This document shows, in pieces, positions 25,235 to 34,386 of a stretch of DNA of 64,000 nucleotides. The position numbers and the translations under genes are program-made. The stretch spans positions 62,001-126,000 of the forward strand of contig JALJCO010003968.1 in the NCBI GenBank assembly GCA_023101725.1, written 5' to 3'. The stretch's first letter is position 1. Every line of letters starts with the position of its first letter. Source of the stretch: Atherinomorus stipes (taxonomy: Eukaryota; Chordata; Actinopteri; Atheriniformes; Atherinidae). The notes under the pieces were generated by a model. That model did not search any database, was not told where the DNA came from, and worked only from the letters and a program-made list of their open reading frames with translations.

Positions 25235-25249
25235 CCACCTGGTGGCGCT
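25235..25249 (+). promoter_or_regulatory. CTCF-like core carried by a hAT element
   Basis: CCACCTGGTGGCGCT fits the vertebrate CTCF core (CCASYAGRKGGCRS) with one disagreement (T for A). It lies within the 25073-26160 transposon. Binding is not demonstrated. Confidence 0.35.
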
Positions 25250-25341
25250 AATTTGTCAGAGTTCAACAAGCAAGCAGAAAAAGACACTTAGCTAGACACT
25301 AGAATGTAGCTAACGTTGTAAAGAAGAATTAAAACTAAATA

Positions 25342-25569
25342 ATGAAGACAAAAATGGTTCCAAACTGCCCCTAAAGAGACAAAAATCCACTCCAATTTAT
25401 CAAATACGGATTAGTGAGTGGAGATAACAAAGCAGAGCTGAAATATCTGAATGGAGCGCCAGCTAACGTTAATGCTAACGCTTACACTAATGGAAGCCCT
25501 GAATCTTTAATCTGCAAGCTACATCTAGAAACAAAAATCTTACACTAGTTTGAAAAAAAGGATTTTTAA
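25342..25569 (+). pseudogene. Relic of hAT transposase N-terminus (BED-finger region)
   Basis: One frame reads MKTKMVPNCP, stop, RDKNPLQFIKYGLVSGDNK, then a short variable stretch and SLICKLHLETKILH, stop, FEKKDF. This follows the N-terminal layout of Charlie/ZBED-type hAT transposases: a (Y/F)IKYGF-like strand, then C..HLETKH ending the BED zinc finger, then a FFKRK-like segment. Here the first finger Cys pair is not preserved, the final His is changed (ETKIL), and there are stops at 25372 and 25546. It is a small remnant inside a deletion derivative, with no catalytic domain. Confidence 0.55.
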
Positions 25570-26273
25570 AAAATAAAAAAGAGAAAATCAGATATTGAAG
25601 CAAAAAATGTCTGTTATGTTTGGAAGTTCTTAAAAATTCTAAGAAAGGTTTAAATAAATACATCAACTAAATTTTGTGCTTTAATGGCCTGTCTAAAAAG
25701 ATTATATAAAAAGATTACAGATTATTTAAATTGAACCTTTTTATTTTCAATGTGATCTATTATTGTACCATTTCATCTCTTTTTTAAAATTAGTTTCCAT
25801 CAGTTTTTTCTGTTGTCCCTCAATTTTTTTGTAGTAAAATGTTGTAGTTTTTGTTTATAATCCTGATATGTTGTTGGTTTGTTCTTGTAGAAGTCTGATT
25901 TTATTCCATGAATTATACGTGTGATATAAATGTGTTTGTGACTATCTCATAATATGTTTTTTATATTATGTTATTCATGTTTAGCATATCATATTTTACT
26001 AAGTTCAATAGGTTAAAGGCAGGTGGATTTGGCTTAGTTATTAAATAAATCAACCAAACACAAGATCATTACACTAATACAGTGTTGAAATGTGATTGGG
26101 CCCTGGACCAGTTTGGACTGAAAAATTGGGCACCATCATGAAAAAGGTTGAGAACCCCTGGTTTTATAGGTTTGTATCTGTGTGGGAAAGGCATATGATA
26201 TTTTCCTTCTCATGGCTTACACATATCTGCAGTGGGTTACCCGCATGTGGGTTGCCTTGCTCTGTGTGTAGTT

Positions 26274-26334
26274 CTGTAGTTAAATCTACAGATTAACTGT
26301 AGATTTAACTACAGTTAATCTGTAGTTAAATCTA
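26274..26334. repeat. Alternating triple inverted repeat (A-A'-A)
   Basis: An 18-bp unit CTGTAGTTAAATCTACAG (26274-26291), spacer ATTAA, its exact complement CTGTAGATTTAACTACAG (26297-26314), spacer TTAAT (itself complementary to the first spacer), then the first 15 bases of the unit again (26320-26334). No mismatch in the readable arms. The unit is also internally near-palindromic (CTGTAG...CTACAG). It belongs to no element I recognise. Confidence 0.92.
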
Positions 26335-26570
26335 ATATAAATCTTTTTGTAGATATCATAGGGAAACATGCAGTTTTATTAAAGTTAGGCCATATAACAC
26401 TACTTTACCTTGTTACAGCATTTTTTTTCCCCCTTTTGGATGCTGTCAATGTTTTGTTTGGCTGTACATAAACATGGGCTTCAGGTTAGTTGATGCAAGA
26501 AGCAGAAACACAGCCTACAACTGCCAAATTCACAATGAAAGATCAGAGTGTTAAAGGGGTTGCTAGAAGT

Positions 26571-27395
26571 CAGGGCTGGGCTATAAGCCCGAAAATTTAC
26601 AGACACTGACATTTACAGTGATATCCTACGTCATTTTTTCTCATGCCGGTATGTTTGGTGCTGCGGCCCCTTTAAGAAAGCCAGCAGTGGAATTGCCGTG
26701 CTACCTTCCCCTACCATCTTGCATTTCGCAAAGACACGAAAGTTCTCTCAAACTTGCTGTAATGTTTTGAAACGTGACATTCCTGAACGGGAGCTTTATG
26801 TTTTTCGTCATCTTTTGCATGTTTTCCATACAACATATGTCTGTAAATGATCAGTGACGTTTATTTGATGTCAGTGTTAAGTGATAAACGCTTAAAGGAA
26901 TGCTGTTTGTGTTAAACATTTTGACAACAATAATGATGCTAATTGTGTTAGCTATCTATGGGTTTTTCAATGTTAAGCTAGCATTAATGCTAATCGATAG
27001 TCATGTGTGCATTTAATGGGAGACTCAGCACTGGTTTTCATGGACACAAAGTAATATTAGCTCATATGTAAATAAGAATCTAACTCATTTGAGTTAATCA
27101 ATTTAATAATTAGTAATTCATTCATTAATTTGTATATTTGTATGTTTGTATTTCAGTTTCACAGTACTTCTCATGTGTCCAAAACATCTCCTGGGTGTTT
27201 ATTGAGGAACCTGTTAAACTATCTGCCAAACAAGAAGTCACGCACAGTTCCAGTTGAGCCAGAATATGTTTTAATAAAATGAAAATAAAAATAGTTTTTG
27301 CCTGTTTTGGCTGCTTTATCGTCCATTTATCATTACCGAGGTGAACTGCTCAATATATGGTGATATTTATTTTTGGCCATTATCGCCCAGCCCTA
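26571..27395. mobile_element. hAT MITE, 0.8 kb
   Basis: Perfect 8-bp duplication CTAGAAGT (26563-26570 and 27396-27403). Ends CAGGGCTGGGCTATAAG and, as complement of the right end, TAGGGCTGGGCGATAATGG. No coding content. The perfect duplication suggests a fairly recent insertion compared with 25073-26160. Confidence 0.9.
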
Positions 27396-27403
27396 CTAGA
27401 AGT

Positions 27404-27989
27404 ATCGATGCACATAAAAATATTGCCTTAAAGTTACAGTGATAAACTCAAGCAAATTATCTGACCATGATCATTTTCAGGATAATCCATGAGCGAAAAG
27501 CTCAAAAAGATATAGAAGGTTGTAGATTGTCCAAATCAAGGACAGATTTGAAACTTGTTAAAATGTTTTAGGATTTAAAGATAATGTTATGAAATCTTCA
27601 AAGATCTTGCAACCAAAGGAAAACTGAATGTAAAATTGATTTAACAAAAAAAGAAAGAAAAAGAAATCAGCCATTTACAACTGTGAGATAACTTCCTTTT
27701 GAAAATTTCTCTGACAGTACACCTGTTTAAGTGGACAACATTCTAGCTTCCAAGTTTGAGGTGTTTCTACTTTTCTTACAACCATTCATATAGGCACTTT
27801 TTTGGACACAGAAACAATAATTAATTTACATTTTGTACTTTATCATATGACATATATCCCATGCTGCCTTTAATAATCAGCTGCAGAAAGAGGATTAAAA
27901 TAATGTACTGGAAGATAAGCCAGGCTATGTTTAGTCTTACTTAACTGTATGAAGTGTGTGGCACAGCTTATCTTATTAAAACATTTTAC
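27404..27989. other. Spacer between two hAT elements
   Basis: AT-rich, with an A-rich run near 27645-27666. Nothing recognised. Confidence 0.45.
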
Positions 27990-29048
27990 ATTTAAACTAG
28001 GGCTGTAACGGTACACAAAAATCACGGTTCAGTATGTACCTAAGTACACAGGTCATGGTTCAGTTTTTCCTCGGTACAGTAATGGAGAAAAAAATCACAA
28101 ATATTAAAGGGACTAGAGCATTAAAAAAACATTAATGTGCATTAAAAAAAACAAACAAACAAGCATGTCCATTTCTTTAATACTAATGGGTGATGAAGTG
28201 CTAAATACCAAAATGAACGGGCCCACCCACGTCTCTCCTTGCCTGGAACAGGCTGTGTGTTGCAGAAAGCACTGCAATTCGATGGCCGAATTTTACCGTG
28301 CTTCCCTGTGGATGTGACATTAAATGACGCTGCCTCCGCATCCTCGGCAGTTTTGATACAGGAAGAAGACAGTTGCGGTAAATTCAAACACTGTAAGCGA
28401 TAGTTATGGATTCTTCTCAGCCACGTGCAGAGGGGGGTGCGGAGGGGGCTGAGCACCTGCCCCTTTACCCCTTGGTGCCCAAAGTGCCCTTTTGTCTCCA
28501 TCTATTTTTTTATTATCATAATTATTATTTTTTTCTTTATTTTATTATTTTCTTTTTTTTATTCTTGTTGAGTTAAAGTTTGTTGGTGAGGCCAAAAACA
28601 ATAAATGAAAGGAAATAATAATTTAGATAACGTTATGTTTGGTCACATGATCCAAACGTCACTGCCCTGACGTGTCTACTGTACCTAGACGCGCCCAGAC
28701 AGACAAGCCCTGCAGCTCGTTACGGTAGCGTAGGAACAGCGAGGGAGGGAATTATCAGCTGATGCTTCGGTGAGTAGGTGTTGCAAAGTGCTGCTCTGTC
28801 TATACCTGCAAGATAACTGACAAAGTGAAATGAGCATTCTTTTTGTGCGTCCTCTGACTCTCTGGACATAAGTTATAGCTGCTAGTTAACCACACGCAGC
28901 GTGCTGAGCGGAAAAGTTTGTCAGGAGGCTCATATATAGAAGAAAAAAAAAAAAAAAAAAAGCCTTTCCAAGATCCCAGAGCAAGAAGTGCCCAAGTCAC
29001 TCGTTTGTCCCAAGTTGTCTCCTTCATGCATGTATCAGTAAGCTACCA

Positions 29049-29124
29049 ATGCCAGAGTAAAAGTTCCTGTGTCGCATTTTGTGACAATAAAGAAAGAGAT
29101 TTGCATCATTTTACTGTCAAGTGA
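29049..29124 (+). pseudogene. THAP-like zinc-finger exon relic
   Basis: A frame reads SSCVAFCDNKERDLHHFTVK and ends at a GTGAGT splice-donor-like site (29119 onward). C-x3-C, an Asn shortly after, and a hydrophobic-H-F segment follow the start of a THAP domain (usually MP..C.A..C.N......FH.FP). An ATGCC at 29049 lies just upstream but one base out of frame, with a stop at its fourth codon. A THAP exon ending at an early donor is usual for P-type elements and THAP genes. The match is short, so chance resemblance remains possible. Confidence 0.35.
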
Positions 29125-29435
29125 GTTTAAGTGGAGCTTTTTCTGTTTAGAGGCAAAGAGGTCTTTATTAAGTAATTAAAGTAAAAATAAGCAGTACATG
29201 CACATACATCTGGACTATTACAGTATAAGCACAATGATATGAAGAATTTGAATTAAGATGTTTTCAACTTCTTATTTAAACATAACATTTACACGCAAAT
29301 AAAATATAATTGTCCCTTACTGCCATTTGTAAAGTGGATAATAAAACTATCAAACTAAAAAAAGTACAAATCACTTACATTAAAATATGTGATTTCTATA
29401 TTTGTATGAGTAAACTCAGAATACCAAGAGCAGCC

Positions 29436-29545
29436 TTGTATTTATAAAGCTCCTCTTGGCAAAGTAAATCTGTTCAACACAATAAAGCAGCCAGATTATC
29501 ATTCTGCTGCTGCCATGCTAGATAGGACAAATAAAATAAATAGTT
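29436..29545 (+). mobile_element. 5'-truncated copy of the 33.5-kb retroelement 3' end
   Basis: About 105 bases match the last part of the retroelement at 33505-33610: shared runs include ATAAAGCTCC, CTGTTCAACA, AATAAAGCA and CATTCTGCT, ending in GGACAA(A/G)TAAAA. The copy here ends in an imperfect A-rich tail (AAATAAAATAAATA). It shows the family inserts as 3'-end fragments, as LINEs do. Confidence 0.7.
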
Positions 29546-30230
29546 CTTTCCTCTGATTTTATTAAAACTGGAACGCAAGGACAACAGGAGGAGAAACCAC
29601 AGGTTAACAGTCGAGTGCTTAATGGTGATCTAATTAAATTAATATATTATCTTCCTATGTCCTAAATTACACAGCTTGGATTATGTTTTTTTGAATATAT
29701 GCTGTACCTCCACCCTCCTTTTTACCTGCCCCCCATTAAGTTCCCCTTTTAGTTACTTTTAGTTACTTGTTCTGCTTAGTTTAAACAGTCAGTCTTGACT
29801 GCAGCCTCACTCAGCAGGAGTCTCCTACAAACAATAATGTCAGATCACTGTAATTTATTTCAATGACAGCTATCACCTAAACACTTGTATAAGTGGCCAC
29901 GATCTCCCCGGTTTTTTTATAGGGTCTGCTCAGCTGCTCAGTAGAACCACCGCAGCTTCCTCACAAACCACCAATGTTTCCATCAGGTAAAACATGGACT
30001 ACTTTTGCTTTGCACTGTCTCTTAACAAAAATGGGAGGTTTGGACAAAGATGTGGATGTTGTTGTTCCATGTTACATTCTTTATGAATAGGAGTTGCTGC
30101 AATTCAACCAGTCACATTACAGTATAAGGTCAGATTCTGATTGCTGTTTCAAATTTGTGCTCATGTGCCCCTTTGTAACTTTGTAAAGCGCCTGCCCCTC
30201 CAGAGGTCTCTGCACGGGCCTGATTCTTCT

Positions 30231-30797
30231 GCAAACGATCCAGATCAACTGAAAGACACTAAAAAGTGTAACTACGAAGAAAAAGCGTAGTAAACAACAT
30301 TATAGCTTCAGTTTGTGCACATCAAGCCAACAAGCACTCGCCAGCATCCAACCCCCACATCACCGAGGCCGCTCTCCTCCACCAACGTTAAGTGATGAAG
30401 CTAATCACAGGGGACCAGAGGGAGTGGAATTCATCTAAAGTTCACTAAACTTTAACATCTCAGCTGAGTACATACTACATACCCGAGCCAATGTTTTCTC
30501 TATCATTATATTGGCAGGGCGCTCCCCTTACCAGACCCAGCACTGCTTACAAAGCCAGGTTAATTTATTGTGTTCTGGTTTTCTATCCAGCACCAGCTCA
30601 CAAACTGATTTCAGGTCTTATTTCCTCTAGAACTGGTTTATATTGAGCTTTTGGATTAAAAACTAAAATCCTGTTAGTTATCAGATTTACATGACAGCAT
30701 ATCGCTGCTCTCTGAGTTTCTGTGATGCGACCACCCACAGACACACGCACGTCCATGGGATGAGTGCACATGGCACCTCAGACAAAGCACGCGTCTT
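30231..30797. other. Interior of outer hAT between its insertions
   Basis: Continuous with 28410 on the left and 33638 on the right once the nested elements are removed. No coding content recognised. Confidence 0.6.
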
Positions 30798-31824
30798 AAA
30801 ACACGTCAACTAAAAAAAAAAAATAGCAGCTCTGCGTGCCTCTTGGGGGGTTTGCGAGGCCTGGGGATGTTGGGCCGGTGACTCTGGCCCCTCCGCCGAC
30901 CCTTTCCGCTCCCGTCCCTTTTCCCCCCTCCCTGGCCTGGCATGGTCGAGCGCCCCTGGGGGCCGAGGCTGGCCCCTCCGTGGTGAACGCCGGACGCCGG
31001 GCCGTGGGGGCGGCCATGCCTGCCCCTTCTGCCCTGGGGGGATCCCGGGAGGCAGGGGTACCTAATGCCGGTAACGGCTCTCCTTCCAGGGGGGGAATTC
31101 ATACCCCCCTGGTCTCCTTTTCCCAAGACCCCCCCCCCCCCCCCCCCCCCCGCTCTACCTCACACACACACTCGTAGGGTTTTGGGGAGGGTGCGTGTCA
31201 AGCGGGCGTGGTGAGGGAGGGCACCAAAATGCCTTTGCTTGCCACGTCTAGAGGCAGCCTGCTCCCCAGTTTTAACCACACTTAGACACCTAAACACATA
31301 AAATAACAACAGCTCACAACCACTTCTGAGGGGCGGGCCATATAGTGTGTGGAAGGAGGGAGGGGCCGGTTGGGGGGTCATGCCCCCTACGCGACCCCAC
31401 TCCCGGCATGACTTGGCACTGCCCCTTAGTTTTAACTGCAAACAACACACATCTTACACACACAGTCATGAGCGGGGGGGTGGGGGGGGGACAGGGTCCT
31501 TTCATACCCCGGTCTCCCGGGCGCTACTGGGGGGAGGGGGGACAGTGGCTACTTCACGCGCCAGTGGTTAAGGCGGGCTGCATTGCGGGGGACCTGCTGG
31601 CCTGGGGGATGCCTGGCCTGCTGCGTCCGGGGGTGGGGGATGGGGGTGGTGGTGGGGGGGGGGACGTGTTGGGGGCTTGGAGCTCGCGGCTCCTTCCCCG
31701 GCCCGAGCTACCACTCAGGAGGCACGAGGGCATGGGCAAGAGAGAGGTGGGTATGTGAGAATAATGAATGAGAGTGTGAAAGTGGAAATGTGGGAGGGAG
31801 GAACTTGGGCTGGAAGAGGGAGGA

Positions 31825-31896
31825 GATGTGGGTAAGTGGTTGGAGGAAAGGGGGGATGGAGATGTGGGTAAGTGGTTGGAGGAAAGGGGGATGGAG
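31825..31896. repeat. 36-bp tandem duplication
   Basis: GATGTGGGTAAGTGGTTGGA begins at 31825 and again at 31861, followed both times by GGAAAGGGGG(G)ATGGA. Part of the G-rich retroelement. Confidence 0.85.
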
Positions 31897-33055
31897 GAAG
31901 GAGTGGCATGCTCGTGAGTGTCTATTAGGGATGGTCATGAGGGGCTGAAGGAAGGAAGGGCGGGAGTGTGATAGGTCAGAGGGATGGGTGGGGCTGGACA
32001 TGTAAGGGGGGACTGTATGGGGTATTGGGGGTATAGGGAGGTGGGGGCGTATGTGTGGGGGGGTGGGGAGGGGTTGGTGCAGTTATGTGGGGGGAGTGCA
32101 TGTGTGTGTTAGAGGGTATGAGGAGGTGGGGGTAGGTGTGGACGGTAGAGGGAGGAGAGTGTTGGGGGTGGAGAGAGGAGTGAGTGTGGGTATGTAAGGT
32201 CGGAGAGCGGAGTGGGTGGGTGTATGTGTGTGTGGGGGGGGGGGGGTACACGGAGGTGTTGGGTAGGGCTGGGCGGTGTGGGCGGAGGTTCGTATCTCGG
32301 TATTCGTGCCGGGCATCTTGGTGTCGGTGTGGTGCGGTGTGGCTGCGGGTTGGTTGGGGGCCGGGCGCTTTGGTGGGGGGTGCGGTTTTGTTTGTGGCTT
32401 CCGGGGCTTTTTGTGCGGGGCGGGCGCAGGGGGGATCTGTATCCTGTATGTGGTTGCTCTTGCGGTATTGATGTCTTGGGTGCCTGTGTCTCGATGTGGG
32501 GGCGGTGACGGTATATCTTTCAGCCCTAGTGTTGGGGTAGGTGTGTGGGGAGTGTGTGTGCGAGCGTGGTGGCGGGGTAGGGGGTGGTAGAGGTGGTGGC
32601 GCCCTGGTGTCAGGTGTATGGGGCAGGGACTTTGGGGTGGGGGCTGGCCTGCCCTGGGGGGCGTCGTCTGGGGGGTCCGGTCCTCCTGGGTTTCGGTTGG
32701 GCCGCCCGGGGGGGGGGGTGGCTGCTCCTGGGCGCTTGGGCCCTGGGCCCGGCGCTGTCTCCGCTCCGGGGGACGCCCGGCGCCCGGTGGGGTCGGCAGC
32801 TGCTGGTCTTGGTCCGCTGGGGCCTGGGCCTCCAGACTGCAGGGGGCTCCGGCTGGGGCCGCCTTTTGCCGCCCTTCGGGGGATGCATGTCCGCTCTTTG
32901 GGGGGGGTAGCTGGGATCTGGGCCTCTGGGTGGCTGCTGGGGGCCTGGGTCGTGAGTCTTGCGGGCTTCCTCCTCCTTGCGGAGACGAGGCTGCATCTGC
33001 ATGACTGTATCACCACGGAGCACCCTTTATTATGCATGTTGACACTGTGACACTG

Positions 33056-33166
33056 CTTCCCATTGCGATGACTAGGTTGTACCTCTTCTCTACTTCCCAT
33101 TGCGCTGACTAGGTTGTACCTCTTCTCTACTTCCCATTGCGCTGACTAGGTTGTACCTCTTCTCTG
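33056..33166. repeat. 37-bp unit repeated three times
   Basis: Unit begins CTTCCCATTGCG(A/C)TGACT and continues AGGTTGTACCTCTTCTCTA. Three direct copies, with one internal A/C difference in copy 1 and a final G instead of A in copy 3. It marks the change from the G-rich body to the AT-rich 3' part of the retroelement. Confidence 0.95.
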
Positions 33167-34386
33167 CGTAGTTCTGCGTGTGTTTGTGTGTGTTTGTATG
33201 ATCTGAGGATATTTAAGCCACCTGCAGGTCCTCCTGTAGGGGATTGCTTGTTTTGTTTTCCAACAGAGACCTTGGTTGTTTAGGGATCGCGGTACAGATG
33301 TACCAGTGAACTGTGTAAGTGGATTCATGTTTTCTCTCCTCTCTCTCTTCCTCTTCCTTACTCCTCTCTCTCTGTTTCACTTTCTATCATTACCTCTGTT
33401 AACTTTCATTTCTCCCTTGTCAGGCCCAGCAGTATGAAATGGAATGGGGTAATAGACAAATGTTTAAATAAAGAAATAAAATGAATAAACATGATATCAA
33501 GTGGAGCCTTATATTCATAAAGCTCCGCTTGATAAAGCAAAACTGTTCAACAGAATAAAGCAATCAGATTTCCATTCTGCTTGCTTCGATGCTGGACAGG
33601 ACAAGTAAAAAAAAAAAAAAAAAAAACACGTCAACTAGCTGAAACTCAGACACAGATATCATTTTTAAAATCTACCTAGAAGCTGAAGATGGAAACACTT
33701 GCGCTCCTCTTCACCCTGCTGATGTGCTGAGAACGAGCATGTCGCGGGAACTCGTACAGCTGATACCGCCGTCAAAATCACTTTTAGTTATGTCAGCACT
33801 TCATCTAAATTCTGAACTTTAAGAATATTTAGCACGACTTCGTAGAATGAAACAGTTTTTATCAGGGCTTATACAATCCTTTACGTTTTTCTGTCCTCTT
33901 GTGTTTTTTTTCTTTTTTATCAGTTTGGTAACGCGAGATGACTGAACAGAGTATCTGCTTTTGATTATTTTATTATTATCAACACTTACTCATATTCATG
34001 AGTAAGTGTGATATGTTATGCTGATGGAGGAAACACTGCGACCACCATTCTGTAATGTAGGCATACTGATGTCGTTTTACCGACTTTTATTCAGCTCCCT
34101 CTTCGTCTAAACTGAAGAGCTCCCAGACAGAAGACTTGAGAGTTGGCGGAGCTTCCTGTAGCTCAACAATCTCACATCCATGTTGTTACGAGTTGTTAGA
34201 TACAGGATGGTGAGCATGCTGCGCTGGTCCGTTATGTCTGGTGGCACGCAAGAGCTTAATAAAACAAGAAATAGCTAAATAAACAAATCCTGCACCCAAC
34301 AGTTCAGTACAGGGTCGTGCCTAACAGAGAGTAGCATACCGAACGGTTTGATACAAATACACGTACCATTACAGCCCTATTTAAAC

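Larger units (their letters stand above)
25073..26160 (+). mobile_element. hAT (Charlie-like) deletion derivative
   Basis: Ends CAGTGATTCTTAACCATG and, as complement of the right end, CAGGGGTTCTCAACCTTT, the classic TTCT(C/T)AACC terminus of Charlie-type hATs. Flanking octamers GTTTAATG (25065-25072) and GTTTTATA (26161-26168) match at 6 of 8. It keeps a relic of the transposase N-terminus at 25342-25569 but lacks the catalytic part. Confidence 0.83.
28418..30222 (+). mobile_element. Nested element with 8-bp TSD, possibly THAP-bearing
   Basis: Perfect duplication ATTCTTCT (28410-28417 and 30223-30230). Ends CAGCCACGTGCAGAG and, as complement of the right end, CAGGCCCGTGCAGAG (13 of 15). An 8-bp duplication fits hAT elements but also P elements, and a THAP-like fragment near 29049-29124 makes the second reading worth testing. 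A short retroelement piece (29436-29545) lies inside. No full transposase is visible. Confidence 0.85.
30813..33622 (+). mobile_element. G-rich retroelement, poly-A tailed, 15-bp TSD
   Basis: The 15-mer AAAACACGTCAACTA flanks the insert exactly (30798-30812 and 33623-33637), and the right end is a run of about 20 A. This shows target-primed insertion of a plus-strand RNA. The body to about 33030 is strongly G-rich on this strand, with C-runs at 31130-31152, imperfect tandem repeats (31825-31896) and a 37-bp triple repeat (33056-33166). The last 150 bases are AT-rich. No reverse transcriptase or endonuclease motif is visible in any frame, so this is either a non-autonomous element or a copy that has lost its ORFs. 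A run of A (30813-30823) also follows the left duplication, which is unusual. Family not identified. Confidence 0.75.
27998..34378. mobile_element. Outer hAT element with nested insertions, 6.4 kb
   Basis: Ends TAGGGCTGTAACGGTACACA and, as complement of the right end, TAGGGCTGTAATGGTACGTG. The octamer ATTTAAAC occurs at 27990-27997 and 34379-34386; its first A on the right may also be the last base of the element. Two separate insertions interrupt it: an 8-bp-TSD element (28418-30222) and a G-rich retroelement (30813-33622). Without them the host element is about 1.7 kb. No transposase frame remains. Confidence 0.87.

Noticed and set aside
26274..26334. CRISPR-like array
   Set aside because: Only three units in alternating orientation with 5-base spacers; this is a eukaryotic locus and an inverted repeat, not direct repeats with unique spacers.
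32541..33050. 169-codon plus-strand Gly-rich frame in the G-rich element
   Set aside because: Several overlapping frames are open in the same G-rich stretch and none shows RT, gag or other motifs. Composition explains them.
31976..33100. 374-codon minus-strand frame as a proline-rich gene
   Set aside because: It lies antisense within a poly-A-tailed retroelement, is low-complexity (P/H/T/R-rich) and follows from a stop-poor C-rich strand. No domain or conserved motif is visible.
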